Source: Pseudomonas sp. RIT623 (GTDB lineage Bacteria > Pseudomonadota > Gammaproteobacteria > Pseudomonadales > Pseudomonadaceae). Taken from it: a stretch of DNA of 60,373 nucleotides. Both the position numbers and the translations under genes were made by a program. The stretch is taken from contig NZ_SOZA01000031.1 of NCBI RefSeq assembly GCF_004519305.1, positions 1 to 60,373 on the forward strand. Reading direction: 5' to 3'. The notes below the pieces were generated by a model. That model made no database searches, was not told where the DNA came from, and saw nothing but the letters and a program-made list of their open reading frames with translations. Within the stretch, counting starts at the first letter, position 1. Each line of letters starts with the position of its first letter. Below, in pieces: positions 36,412 through 45,419 of this stretch.

Positions 36412-37622
36412 ACAGACCTGCCGAACGCGAATACAGCCTGGCCGTTGCCAAGACGCGAGTCGAGGAACAACTGGCATTGCTTGGCTTACGCCTTGAGGAA
36501 ACAGTCCTGGGCAACGGCCTCTGCTCGGTATTGATGCACCTGACTGACGAGGCAACCGGCAGGATGGCGCACGGCAGCGGCAAGGGCGGGCTCGAGGAAG
36601 CCCGCGTAGGCGCACGCTTCGAGGCGCTCGAGCACTACCTCGACGAGCACCAGCCACGCCCGTTGCACCTGCGCAGCACCGCCAGCCTGGCCCGCGAGGC
36701 GCACGTGCAGGGCGACTTCCTGCTGCCCTGGCTAGAGGCCCAGCCCGACCGATACCTGGCTTGCCAGCGCTATACCGACATCCACGCCAAGCCGCTGTTC
36801 GACTACCCGATTGGCGTCACCCACCCTGATTACGCCGACCAGCCCCTGCCAGGCGACAACTTCGACCACCGTGGGCTCAGGCGCTACAGCAGCAACGATG
36901 GCGCGGCAATCGGCGCCAGCCGCGACGAGGCTTTGCTGCACGCGCTGAACCAGATCATCGAGCGCGATGCACTGTCGCTGTTCATGTTGCGCCACGTCTA
37001 CTACCAGCGCCCCGAACCCGTGCTGCAGGTGCTGCGCCCACCGGCGACCTCGGCCCTGTCACGCCTGTGGGGCGAGGCCGAACGCTGCCTGGACAGCCCT
37101 ATTGCCGTGCTGGACATCAGCAACGAGTTCGCCAGCCGCAGTTTCCTGGCCCTGTGCCTGTGCCCGGCCTCGCCCTTGCAGGCCAACGTGGTCGGCTGCG
37201 GCGCCTCACTCGACCCTTGGCACGGTGTGCAGCGCGCCTTGAGCGAGCTGGTACAGCTGCAACTCAACAGTCGCTTGCCGCAAGCCCGGCAGCAGTTGCA
37301 GCAGGCGGCGGGCACACTGGCCGCCTGGCCAAGGCTGCAACGCTGCCAGCAGCGCGATATTGCCGCCCTGCTGGGTAACAGCCGCTACTGCACCTTGCCA
37401 GAACCGCTACCCGCACAGACTGTGACCCAGCAACTGCAGGTGCTGCTGGAAGACTTGCAGCGGCACGGCCATCAGGTGGGCATCTGCGAAGTGTTTCGCG
37501 GGGCCCAGGGGATCAGCCTGGTCAACGCCCTCGTACCTGGGCTGGAACGCTTCCATCTGGTCTGGAGCGGTAACCTGGTACTACCCGGCCCGCGCGGCCT
37601 GCGCCTGGCAGAAAGCGGATGA
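36408..37622 (+). CDS. Stand-alone YcaO-domain cyclodehydratase-like protein
   Basis: A 404-residue YcaO protein that would use ATP to activate a backbone amide of the precursor. ATP-site features are visible: GSGKG at 57-60, the ARVGARFEALEHY helix at 65-77 (Glu72, Glu75), DGAAIGASRDEALLHALNQI followed by IERDA (Glu174, Gln182, Glu185, Arg186) and the RALSELVQ helix near 277-283. No partner is encoded nearby: no E1/ThiF-like protein, no TfuA, no SagB-type dehydrogenase. The C-terminus ends in LPGPRGLRLAESG rather than the PxPxP of azoline-forming YcaOs. Possible chemistry is amidine, thioamide or oxazoline formation; the precursor lacks cysteine, ruling out thiazoles. Translation is coupled to the upstream gene by ATGA. 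Confidence 0.85.
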   Translation: MNRPAEREYSLAVAKTRVEEQLALLGLRLEETVLGNGLCSVLMHLTDEATGRMAHGSGKGGLEEARVGARFEALEHYLDEHQPRPLHLRSTASLAREAHVQGDFLLPWLEAQPDRYLACQRYTDIHAKPLFDYPIGVTHPDYADQPLPGDNFDHRGLRRYSSNDGAAIGASRDEALLHALNQIIERDALSLFMLRHVYYQRPEPVLQVLRPPATSALSRLWGEAERCLDSPIAVLDISNEFASRSFLALCLCPASPLQANVVGCGASLDPWHGVQRALSELVQLQLNSRLPQARQQLQQAAGTLAAWPRLQRCQQRDIAALLGNSRYCTLPEPLPAQTVTQQLQVLLEDLQRHGHQVGICEVFRGAQGISLVNALVPGLERFHLVWSGNLVLPGPRGLRLAESG

Positions 37623-37623
37623 C

Positions 37624-38685
37624 CTACGGCAACTGCACCTGCGGCTTGGTCGAGGCAAAGATCGCCCAGCTGGACACGAACAGCGCCGCGATCAACGGCC
37701 CGATCACAAACCCGTTGAGCCCGAACACCGCCAACCCGCCCAACGTGGACACCAGCACCAGGTAGTCCGGCATGCGCGTGTCCTTGCCCACCAGGATCGG
37801 CCGCAACAGGTTGTCCACCAGGCCGATCACCAGTACCCCAAAGGCGCTCAGCACGATGCCCTGCCAGGTCGCCCCGGTCAGGATGAAATAAGCCGCCACT
37901 GGCGCCCAGACGATCCCCGCCCCCACCGCTGGCAGCAGCGACAGGAACGCCATCAGCACCGCCCAGATCAGCGCGCTGGGAATGTCCAGCACCCAGAAGA
38001 TCAACCCACCCAACGCGCCCTGGATAATCGCCACCAGCAGGTTGCCCTTGACCGTGGCCCGTACCACGCGCTTGAACTTCAGCTGCAAGCGGCGCTTCTG
38101 CTGCTCGGGCAGCGGCACGGCCTGGCGCACCTTGCGCGCTACCTCCGCCCCTTCGCGCAGGAAGAAGTACAAGAGGTAGAGCATGATGCCGAAGCTCACC
38201 AGGAACTCGAAGGTGCCCTGCCCAAAGCTGAACGCCTGGCCTGCAAGGAACTGGCTGCCCTGGGTGGCCCACTTGGTGATCTTGTCGCGCAGGCCGTCGA
38301 GGTTGCCCATGCCCATTCGGTCCAGGGCATGCTGGGCGTAGCCTGGAAGCATATCCTTGCCGCGTTCGATATAGCCGGCAATGTCCAGTTGGCCGCTCTC
38401 CACGCGCTGGTACAGCGCCGCGCCCTCCTGCACCAGCAGCATGCTGATGATCATCACCGGCAGCACCGCGATCAGCAGGCAGGCCAGCAGCGCCAGTGAC
38501 GTCGCCAGGTTGCGCCGCCCGCCCAGGCGCAACAACAGACGACGTTGCAACGGCGCGAAAAGGATGCCCAGCACCACTGCCCAGAAGATCGCACCGAAGT
38601 ACGGCAAGAGAATCCAGATGAAGGCAACGGTCACCAGCGCCAGCAGCGCAGTCAGGGCCTTGTTCTGCAACACAGTTTCGTTCAT
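37624..38685 (-). CDS. AI-2E family transporter (PerM-like)
   Basis: A 353-residue membrane protein of the AI-2 exporter/PerM family, with about eight helices in a repeated arrangement. Typical segments are FGAIFWAVVLGILFAPL near the N-terminus, LSLLPAVGAGIVWAPVAAYF and DNLLRPILVGKDTRMPDYLVLVSTLGGL, which is the family signature. True substrates are unclear: AI-2, sodium/proton exchange and others have been proposed for members. GAGGA 6 bases before ATG 38685 sets the start. The gene converges on the YcaO gene with one base between the stops and no terminator. Confidence 0.85.
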   Translation of the reverse strand: MNETVLQNKALTALLALVTVAFIWILLPYFGAIFWAVVLGILFAPLQRRLLLRLGGRRNLATSLALLACLLIAVLPVMIISMLLVQEGAALYQRVESGQLDIAGYIERGKDMLPGYAQHALDRMGMGNLDGLRDKITKWATQGSQFLAGQAFSFGQGTFEFLVSFGIMLYLLYFFLREGAEVARKVRQAVPLPEQQKRRLQLKFKRVVRATVKGNLLVAIIQGALGGLIFWVLDIPSALIWAVLMAFLSLLPAVGAGIVWAPVAAYFILTGATWQGIVLSAFGVLVIGLVDNLLRPILVGKDTRMPDYLVLVSTLGGLAVFGLNGFVIGPLIAALFVSSWAIFASTKPQVQLP

Positions 38686-38808
38686 GGGCATTCCTCGAGG
38701 GCTCAACAGCTTAGTGCCCGGCGCCGGGGCAAAAGTGCCGTTGATCCAGATCAATACCGGCGCAGCGCCACGCCCTTAGCATCCGCGCCTTTTGCCCCGG
38801 TGCGCACC

Positions 38809-40143
38809 ATGACCCCACTCGCCACGCCCGAACTGCTCGCCCCCGCCGGCACCCTCAAGACCATGCGCTACGCCTTCGCCTATGGCGCCGATGCGGTCTA
38901 CGCCGGCCAGCCGCGCTACAGCCTGCGGGTGCGCAACAACGAATTCGACCACGCCCACCTGGCGCTCGGCATCCAGGAGGCCCATGCCCTGGGCAAGCGC
39001 TTCTACGTGGTGGTCAACATCGCCCCGCACAACGCCAAGCTCAAGACCTTTCTCAAGGATCTGGCTCCCGTCATCGCAATGGGCCCCGACGCACTGATCA
39101 TGTCCGACCCGGGCTTGATCATGCTGGTGCGCGAGCACTTCCCGCAGGTGCCCATCCACCTCTCGGTGCAGGCCAACACGGTGAACTGGGCCGCAGCAAG
39201 GTTCTGGCAGGGCCTGGGCCTGTCGCGAGTGATCCTGTCCCGCGAGCTGTCGCTGGAAGAGATCGAAGAGATTCGTCAGCAGGTGCCGGACATGGAGCTG
39301 GAGGTGTTCGTCCATGGCGCGCTGTGCATGGCCTACTCCGGACGCTGCCTGTTGTCCGGCTACCTGAACAAGCGCGATGCCAACCAGGGCACCTGCACCA
39401 ACGCCTGCCGCTGGAAGTACGACAGCACCCCCGCCACCGAGAATCTCACCGGTGATATCGTCCGCGAGGTCGAGCCGACCCTGGGCCTGGGCGCGCCCAC
39501 CGCGCAGGTGTTCCTGCTCCAGGAAAGCAACCGTCCAGGCGAAGAGATGCCCGCCTTCGAGGACGAGCACGGCACCTACATCATGAACGCCAAGGACCTG
39601 CGCGCCATCCAGCACGTCGAGCGCCTGGCACATATGGGTGTGCATTCGCTGAAGATCGAAGGCCGTACCAAATCGCACTTCTACTGCGCCCGCGCCGTGC
39701 AGTCGTACCGCCAGGCCATCGACGACGCCGTGGCCGGTCGGCCATTCGACCGCGGCCTGATGGACAACCTCGAGTCCCTCGCCCAGCGCGGCTACACCGA
39801 AGGTTTCCTGCGCCGCCATGTGCATGATGAGTATCAGAATTACCAGCGCGGCAACTCAGTGTCCGAGCGCCAGCAGTTCGTCGGCGAGCTGACCGGGGTG
39901 CGCGTGGACGGCCTGGCCGAAGTGAAGGTGAAGAACCGTTTCGCCGTGGGCGACCATCTGGAACTGATGACTCCGCGCGGCAACTACCACTTCGACCTGC
40001 ACCGCCTGTGCGACCGTCAGCAGCAGGCCATCGAGGTGGCGCCGGGCGATGGCCATGTGGTCTACCTGCCGATTCCCGAGCAGGTGTCCCTGGAGTTCGG
40101 CCTGCTGATGCGCGACCTGGAAGGCGCCGAGACCGCTGCCTGA
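38809..40143 (+). CDS. trhP: Prephenate-dependent tRNA uridine(34) hydroxylase (YegQ/TrhP, peptidase U32 family)
   Basis: A 444-residue U32-family protein of the YegQ group, which with prephenate installs 5-hydroxyuridine at the wobble base of tRNAs. It begins TPELLAPAGTLKTMRYAFAYGADAVYAG, the U32 TIM-barrel start. Cysteines in GALCMAYSGRC, GTCTNACRW and nearby would ligate an iron-sulfur cluster. SLKIEGRTKS is the conserved U32 signature. Length is close to E. coli YegQ (453). It is divergent from the AI-2E gene; the copper operon begins 80 bases downstream, and a CopR-like box overlaps the stop codon. Confidence 0.9.
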   Translation: MTPLATPELLAPAGTLKTMRYAFAYGADAVYAGQPRYSLRVRNNEFDHAHLALGIQEAHALGKRFYVVVNIAPHNAKLKTFLKDLAPVIAMGPDALIMSDPGLIMLVREHFPQVPIHLSVQANTVNWAAARFWQGLGLSRVILSRELSLEEIEEIRQQVPDMELEVFVHGALCMAYSGRCLLSGYLNKRDANQGTCTNACRWKYDSTPATENLTGDIVREVEPTLGLGAPTAQVFLLQESNRPGEEMPAFEDEHGTYIMNAKDLRAIQHVERLAHMGVHSLKIEGRTKSHFYCARAVQSYRQAIDDAVAGRPFDRGLMDNLESLAQRGYTEGFLRRHVHDEYQNYQRGNSVSERQQFVGELTGVRVDGLAEVKVKNRFAVGDHLELMTPRGNYHFDLHRLCDRQQQAIEVAPGDGHVVYLPIPEQVSLEFGLLMRDLEGAETAA

Positions 40144-40155
40144 CAAATCTGTAAT
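40140..40155 (+). promoter_or_regulatory. Putative CopR box upstream of copA
   Basis: CTGACA-AATCT-GTAAT matches the CTGACA-N5-GTAAT form of the Pseudomonas copper-response box exactly. It overlaps the trhP stop codon and lies 68 bases before copA. copRS is not in the window, so the regulator is presumably encoded elsewhere. Confidence 0.6.
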
Positions 40156-40222
40156 CCGCGCCTCAGGTGGCTGACAGGCGCTGGCGGCAAGGATGGTGGC
40201 AATTTCGTAGCGAGAGCACGCC

Positions 40223-41950
40223 ATGCCACCGACCCCAACCCGCCGCACCTTCGTCAAGGGCCTGGGCGCCGCCACCGCCCTGGCCGGCCTTGGTCTGTGG
40301 CGCCCGCTGGCCCAGGCAGCAGAGGGGCGCTTGCCGCTGCACGACCTGAGTGGCCAGCAGTTCGAGCTGTTCATCGGCCAGACCCCGGTCAACATCACCG
40401 GTCGCCCGCGCACCGCGCAGACCGTCAACGCCAGCCTGCCCGGCCCGCAGCTGCGCTGGCGCGAGGGCGACACGGTGACCCTGCGCGTGCGCAACCGCCT
40501 GGACCAGCCCACCTCGATCCACTGGCACGGCATCATCCTGCCGGCCAACATGGACGGCGTGCCGGGCCTTAGCTTCGCCGGCATCGAACCGGGCGGCGAC
40601 TACCTCTACCAGTTCACCCTGCGCCAGAGCGGCACCTACTGGTACCACAGTCATTCCGGGCTGCAGGAACAGGCCGGCGTGTACGGGGCCATCGTCATCG
40701 AACCCCGTGAACCTGAACCGCATAACTACCAGCGCGACCATGTGCTGCTGTTCAGTGACTGGTCGGACCAGGCGCCGGAAGCGCTGATGGCTACGCTGAA
40801 GAAACAGTCCGACGCCTTCAACTACCACAAGCGCACGGTGGGTGACTTCATAAACGATGTCGCCGAAAGCGGCTGGCGCAACACCCTCGACAACCGCTGG
40901 GCCTGGGCGAAGATGCGCATGAGCCCCACCGACCTCGCCGACATCAGCGCCGCCGGCTACACCTACCTGCTCAATGGCCAGCCACCGGACGGTAACTTCA
41001 CCTGCCTGTTCCAGCCCGGCGAGACCGTGCGCCTGCGCCTGATCAACGCCTCGGCGATGACCTATTTCGACTTCCGCATTCCCGGCCTGAAACTCACGGT
41101 GATCGCCGCCGATGGCCTGCCGGTGACCCCGGTGACCGTGGACGAACTGCGTATCGCCGTGGCCGAAACCTATGACGTGCTGGTCACCGTGGGCGACCTG
41201 CCCGCCTACACCCTGTTCGCCCAGAGCATGGACCGTACCGGCTTCGCCCGTGGCACCCTGGCCCGCACCGCTGGATTGCAAGCTCCAGTACCCGAGCCGG
41301 ATCCACGCCCGGTGCTGAGCATGGACGACATGGGGCATGGCGGCATGGGCGAGATGGACCATTCGAACATGCCGGCGATGGACCACGGCAGCATGGCGGG
41401 CATGGACCACTCGGCCATGGCCATGATGCAAAGCCACCCCAGCAGCGAGACCGACAACCCGCTGGTAGACATGCAGACCATGGCCCCGCGCGCCAACCTG
41501 GCCGATCCCGGTATCGGCCTGCGCGGCAATGGCCGCCGGGTGCTGACCTACGCCGACCTGCGCAGCCCCTACCCCGACCCGGACGGGCGCGAACCGTCGC
41601 GGGAGATCGAGCTGCACCTGACCGGCCACATGGAGCGTTTCGCCTGGTCGTTCGATGGCATCAAGTTCAGCGACGCCGAGCCTCTGCGCCTGAAGTACGG
41701 CGAACGGGTACGCATCACCCTGGTCAACGACACCATGATGACCCACCCCATCCATCTGCATGGCATGTGGAGCGACCTGGAAGATGAACAAGGCCGCTTT
41801 CTGGTACGCAAGCACACCCTCGACATGCCCCCCGGCAGCCGACGCAGCTACCGTGTGACCGCCGACGCCCTGGGCCGCTGGGCCTATCACTGCCACCTGC
41901 TCTACCACATGGAGACCGGCATGTTCCGCGAGGTACGGGTCGATGAATGA
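40223..41950 (+). CDS. copA: Copper resistance multicopper oxidase CopA
   Basis: A 575-residue periplasmic multicopper oxidase that oxidises Cu(I) and sequesters copper. A Tat signal (RRTFVKGLGAATALAGLG) sends it folded across the inner membrane. Copper ligands are in SIHWHGI, TYWYHSHSGLQEQ, THPIHLHGMW and AYHCHLLYHMETGM. A Met/His-rich linker at about residues 370-415 (repeats of MDH-x-x-M, e.g. MDHSNMPAMDHGSMAGM) is typical of CopA and binds extra copper. It overlaps copB by 8 bases. Confidence 0.95.
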   Translation: MPPTPTRRTFVKGLGAATALAGLGLWRPLAQAAEGRLPLHDLSGQQFELFIGQTPVNITGRPRTAQTVNASLPGPQLRWREGDTVTLRVRNRLDQPTSIHWHGIILPANMDGVPGLSFAGIEPGGDYLYQFTLRQSGTYWYHSHSGLQEQAGVYGAIVIEPREPEPHNYQRDHVLLFSDWSDQAPEALMATLKKQSDAFNYHKRTVGDFINDVAESGWRNTLDNRWAWAKMRMSPTDLADISAAGYTYLLNGQPPDGNFTCLFQPGETVRLRLINASAMTYFDFRIPGLKLTVIAADGLPVTPVTVDELRIAVAETYDVLVTVGDLPAYTLFAQSMDRTGFARGTLARTAGLQAPVPEPDPRPVLSMDDMGHGGMGEMDHSNMPAMDHGSMAGMDHSAMAMMQSHPSSETDNPLVDMQTMAPRANLADPGIGLRGNGRRVLTYADLRSPYPDPDGREPSREIELHLTGHMERFAWSFDGIKFSDAEPLRLKYGERVRITLVNDTMMTHPIHLHGMWSDLEDEQGRFLVRKHTLDMPPGSRRSYRVTADALGRWAYHCHLLYHMETGMFREVRVDE

Positions 41951-42830
41951 GATCAGCAGCCGCCGCATCGTCACCGGCGTCGCCCTTGTCGCCTTGCTGG
42001 CCAGCGAGCGTGCCCTGGCCGCCAGCATGCCGGGCATGGACCACAGCCAGATGAACCATGGCGCCATGCCGACGATGGATCACAGCCAGATGAACCACGC
42101 CACGCCCACCACCGCGCAACCGCGCACGCCCCTGGCGAACATCACCGATGCCGACCGGCGCGCCGCGTTCCCGTCGCTGCCAGGGCACCAGGTGCATGAC
42201 CGCGCGATCAACTGGGCGGTGATCGTCGACCAGCTGGAATACCAGAACTTCGAAAGCAGCGGCGCGGTGAGCTGGAACGCCACCGCATGGGTCGGCGGCG
42301 ATGTCGACCGGCTGTGGCTGCGCAGCGAGGGTGAGCGGGAACAGGGCAAGACTCACAAGGCCGAGTTGCAGGCGCTGTGGGGCCATGCCATCAGCCCCTG
42401 GTGGGAACTGGTCGGCGGTGTGCGCCAGGACTTCAAGCCAGCCAGCGGCCAGACTTGGGCCGCCTTTGGCATCCAGGGCGCGCCGCTGTACGGCCTGGAA
42501 CTGGAGGCCACCGCCTATGCTGGCGAGCGCCAACAGACCGCGCTGCGCCTGGAAGCCGGTTACGCTATGCTGCTGACCAACCGCTGGATCCTCGAACCCA
42601 CCGTTGAAGTGAACCTCTTCGCTCGCAACGACGCCGACCGCGAACAGGCCTCGGGGCTGGCTGAAAGCGAAGTGGGGCTGCGCCTGCGTTACGAGATCAG
42701 CCGTGGTTTCGCGCCCTATGTCGGGGTCAGCTTCAACCGCCTGCACGGCAACCGCGCCAACCAAGCCCGGGAGGATGGCGAGGACATCGGCCAGACCCGG
42801 CTGGTGGCCGGGGTCCGCCTGCGCTTTTAA
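41943..42830 (+). CDS. copB: Copper resistance outer-membrane protein CopB
   Basis: A 295-residue outer-membrane beta-barrel protein paired with CopA. A signal peptide (ALVALLASERALAA) precedes a short Met/His-rich copper-binding segment (MPGMDHSQMNHGAMPTMDHS, repeated) and a barrel domain (FESSGAVSWNATAWVGGDVDRL, ending in LVAGVRLRF). It starts inside copA in another frame, indicating coupled translation. Confidence 0.95.
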   Translation: MNEISSRRIVTGVALVALLASERALAASMPGMDHSQMNHGAMPTMDHSQMNHATPTTAQPRTPLANITDADRRAAFPSLPGHQVHDRAINWAVIVDQLEYQNFESSGAVSWNATAWVGGDVDRLWLRSEGEREQGKTHKAELQALWGHAISPWWELVGGVRQDFKPASGQTWAAFGIQGAPLYGLELEATAYAGERQQTALRLEAGYAMLLTNRWILEPTVEVNLFARNDADREQASGLAESEVGLRLRYEISRGFAPYVGVSFNRLHGNRANQAREDGEDIGQTRLVAGVRLRF

Positions 42831-42853
42831 ATCTGCGTCACAGGAGCTTCACC

Positions 42854-43282
42854 ATGCTGCGCAAACACCTGCTCACCCTCGGCCTGCTGGCCATCACCGG
42901 CCTGGCCCAGGCCGCCGAGACCATCGACGTCTACCGCGACCCCAACTGCGGTTGCTGCAAGGAATGGATCAAGCACCTGAGCGACAATGGCTTCACCGTC
43001 AACGACCATGTCGAACCGAACATGAGCGCGGTCAAGCAGCGCCTGGGCGTGGCGCCGGGCCTGGCCTCGTGCCACACCGCGGTGATCGACGGCAAGTTCG
43101 TCGAAGGCCATGTGCCGGCCGAGCAAGTGCGCCTGCTGGCCAAGCGCGACGACCTCAAGGGCCTTGCCGTGCCAGGCATGCCCATGGGCTCGCCGGGCAT
43201 GGAAATGGGTGACCACAAGGACGCCTACCAGGTCATCGGCGTGACCCGGGATGGCCGGGACACCGTGGTCGCCAACTACTGA
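42854..43282 (+). CDS. DUF411 (CopG-like) periplasmic copper protein
   Basis: A 142-residue exported protein with the DUF411 thioredoxin-like fold. The copper-binding CxCC motif is CGCCKEW (residues about 33-39), and a Met-rich stretch GMPMGSPGMEM lies near the C-terminus. In P. aeruginosa the DUF411 protein CopG binds a copper cluster and cycles copper redox state; the same role is likely here. It is the third gene of the copper operon, 23 bases after copB, with AGGAG before the ATG. Confidence 0.88.
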   Translation: MLRKHLLTLGLLAITGLAQAAETIDVYRDPNCGCCKEWIKHLSDNGFTVNDHVEPNMSAVKQRLGVAPGLASCHTAVIDGKFVEGHVPAEQVRLLAKRDDLKGLAVPGMPMGSPGMEMGDHKDAYQVIGVTRDGRDTVVANY

Positions 43283-43719
43283 TGCTCAGCCTCGCGGCGC
43301 TGTTCCTCAGCGCCTTTGGCGCCGCCACACTGCTACCCTTGCAGTCCGAGGCCGTGCTGGTCGGCCTGCTGCTGCGCGAGCCCCAGGCCTGGGCGCTGCT
43401 ATTGCTGGTGGCCACCCTGGGCAATGTGCTGGGTTCGCTGGTCAACTGGCTGCTGGGCCGGGCCATCGAGCAACTGCGCGACAAGCGCTGGTTCCCGTTC
43501 AGCGCCAGCCAGTTGCAACGCGCCCAGCAGCGTTACCAGCGCTGGGGGCAATGGTCGCTGCTGCTGAGCTGGATGCCGGTGATCGGTGATCCACTCACGC
43601 TGATCGCCGGGATCATGCGCGAACCCTTCTGGCGCTTCTTGCTGCTGGTCACCCTGGCCAAGGGCGGGCGCTACATCGTGGTGGCGCTGATCACCCTGGG
43701 CTGGTTTCACAGCGGGTAA
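43282..43719 (+). CDS. YqaA/VTT-type small membrane protein
   Basis: A 145-residue membrane protein of the YqaA (DedA/SNARE-associated) type. Features include LFLSAFGAATLLPLQSEAVLVGLL at the N-terminus, here in two parts, LGNVLGSLVNWLLGR, and GDPLTLIAGIMREPF. The ATG overlaps the DUF411 stop (TGATG), so it belongs to the copper operon. DedA-like proteins affect lipid carriers and membrane homeostasis; its link to copper is inferred from position only. Confidence 0.82.
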   Translation: MLSLAALFLSAFGAATLLPLQSEAVLVGLLLREPQAWALLLLVATLGNVLGSLVNWLLGRAIEQLRDKRWFPFSASQLQRAQQRYQRWGQWSLLLSWMPVIGDPLTLIAGIMREPFWRFLLLVTLAKGGRYIVVALITLGWFHSG

Positions 43720-43794
43720 CACCTTTGCTGCTCGGCCAGGGTCAGTGGCTGCTACAGTCGCCTTTCCTTATCTGGTCCTACAGGGAGTGCTCCC

Positions 43795-44793
43795 ATGCTG
43801 CGCGCCACCGCCATCGCCCTCACCTGCCTCGCCTCGGGTGGCGCCATCGCTGCCGCCCCCTCCACCTATGGCGAGCAGCTCGAAGGCTTCACCTACCCGT
43901 ACCCGCTGCGCCACTTCGACTTCCAGTCCCAGGGCCAGGCGCTGCAAATGGGCTATATGGACGTACCCGCGAAGGGCAAGGCCAACGGCCACAGCGTGGT
44001 GCTGATGCATGGTAAGAACTTCTGCGCCGGCACCTGGGAAACCACCCTCGATGCCTTGAGCCAAGCCGGCTACCGGGTAATCGCGCCTGACCAGGTCGGT
44101 TTCTGCACCTCGAGCAAGCCGGCGCACTACCAGTACAGCTTCCAGCAACTGGCCGACAACACCCACGCCCTGCTGGCGCAACTGGGCGTGGACCGGGCCA
44201 TCATCCTTGGCCATTCCACCGGCGGCATGCTCGCCACTCGCTACGCACTGATGTATCCCCGGCAGGTGGAGCGCCTGGCCATGGTCAACCCTATCGGCCT
44301 GGAGGACTGGAAAGCCTTGGGCGTGCCGTATCGCACCGTCGACCAGTGGTACGCCCGGGAACTCAAGCTCGATGCCGAAGGCGTGCGCAACTACGAACGC
44401 AACACCTACTACGCCGGGCGCTGGAAACCCGAGTACGAGCGCTGGGTGCAGATGCTGGCGGGGTTGAACCAGGGCCCTGGGCACAAGCTGGTGGCATGGA
44501 ACTCGGCGCTGATCTACGACATGATCTTCACCCAGCCGGTGGTCCATGAGTTCAAGGACCTGAAAATGCCAACCCTGCTGCTGATCGGCGATCAGGACAG
44601 CACGGCGATCGGCAGCGATATCGCCCCGCCCGAGGTCAAGGCCCGGCTAGGCCAGTACAAGATGCTCGGACCGCAGGTGGCGAAGCTGATTCCCCGAGGC
44701 GAGCTGGTCACCTTCGAGGGCCTGGGGCATGCGCCACAAATCGAGGAGCCGGGCAAGTTCCACCAGGCATTGCTTGGCTGGTTGCAACGCTGA
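43795..44793 (+). CDS. Exported alpha/beta hydrolase
   Basis: A 332-residue hydrolase with an N-terminal signal peptide (ATAIALTCLASGGAIAAA). The oxyanion-hole region is VLMHGKNFCAGTW, the nucleophile serine is in LGHSTGGMLA, the acid is probably in LLIGDQDSTAIG, and the catalytic His in LGHAPQIEEP. Its specific ester or amide substrate is unknown. A 75-base gap separates it from the copper operon, so it may have its own promoter. Confidence 0.87.
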   Translation: MLRATAIALTCLASGGAIAAAPSTYGEQLEGFTYPYPLRHFDFQSQGQALQMGYMDVPAKGKANGHSVVLMHGKNFCAGTWETTLDALSQAGYRVIAPDQVGFCTSSKPAHYQYSFQQLADNTHALLAQLGVDRAIILGHSTGGMLATRYALMYPRQVERLAMVNPIGLEDWKALGVPYRTVDQWYARELKLDAEGVRNYERNTYYAGRWKPEYERWVQMLAGLNQGPGHKLVAWNSALIYDMIFTQPVVHEFKDLKMPTLLLIGDQDSTAIGSDIAPPEVKARLGQYKMLGPQVAKLIPRGELVTFEGLGHAPQIEEPGKFHQALLGWLQR

Positions 44794-44829
44794 CGGTACT
44801 CGGGCTACCGCTGAACCGGCGGCTTGCAC

Positions 44830-45408
44830 TCACTTCCAGATCATCGCCTCGGTCCAGCCCAGCTCGGCGAAATCCACCGCGCGCAAATGCGCTTCCTCCC
44901 CGCAGAAGAACTCATCCAGTTGTGGCGGCTGTACCTGGGTGTCACTGAGCATCGCATGCACCTGGCCACGGTGGTGGATCTGGTGTTCGAACAGGTGCGA
45001 CAACAAGCGCAGGCGCTGTTCGCGCTGCACCCGATCGGGCCGCACGATGCTCACGTAGCGCCCCAGTTGCTCATCGCGCAAGCCCCGGCAATAGGCGATC
45101 AGCCGCTGGTCGGCCTGGGCCTGCTGGGCCTGCAGGTCGGTGCAGGTGCAAAACGGTTGCTCGGGCTGGAAGAAGCGCTCGCCGTCCGGGTCGGGAGCCG
45201 CGCCGCGCTGCTCGCATTCCAGGGCGTCAAGGTAGAACCAGTCCACCGTCAGCAGGTGGTTGAGGGTGGCCTTGATCGACGGGAAGAAGCTGCAACGCGG
45301 GGCGACGAACTCGTCCTGGGTCAGTTGCAGGCAAGCCTTGTACAGGCGGTGGTTGGCCCAGCCATTGTTGTAGGCCTGGGTCAGCAGGTGATGCGACAGC
45401 GGCTCCAT
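44830..45408 (-). CDS. DinB-family (metal-binding four-helix) protein
   Basis: A 192-residue protein of the DinB/YfiT fold. It starts MEPLSHHLLTQAYNNGWANHR; the three histidines expected for the metal site lie in LNHLLTVDWFY near residue 50 and in FEHQIHHRGQVHAML near residue 137. Relatives are thiol-dependent transferases or DNA-damage-induced proteins. It follows zapE on the same strand by 11 bases, suggesting an operon. ATG 45408 has AAGGAG upstream. Confidence 0.85.
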   Translation of the reverse strand: MEPLSHHLLTQAYNNGWANHRLYKACLQLTQDEFVAPRCSFFPSIKATLNHLLTVDWFYLDALECEQRGAAPDPDGERFFQPEQPFCTCTDLQAQQAQADQRLIAYCRGLRDEQLGRYVSIVRPDRVQREQRLRLLSHLFEHQIHHRGQVHAMLSDTQVQPPQLDEFFCGEEAHLRAVDFAELGWTEAMIWK

Positions 45409-45419
45409 GGTCGGCTCCT

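Noticed and set aside
37500..37700. Shared terminator between YcaO and the convergent permease gene
   Set aside because: The two stop codons are one base apart and no hairpin with a T run is visible there.
40223..43719. Metal-carrier (chalkophore) cluster joining the RiPP locus and the copper operon
   Set aside because: Two unrelated genes in other orientations or roles (AI-2E permease, trhP) lie between, so a single functional cluster is not supported by the sequence.
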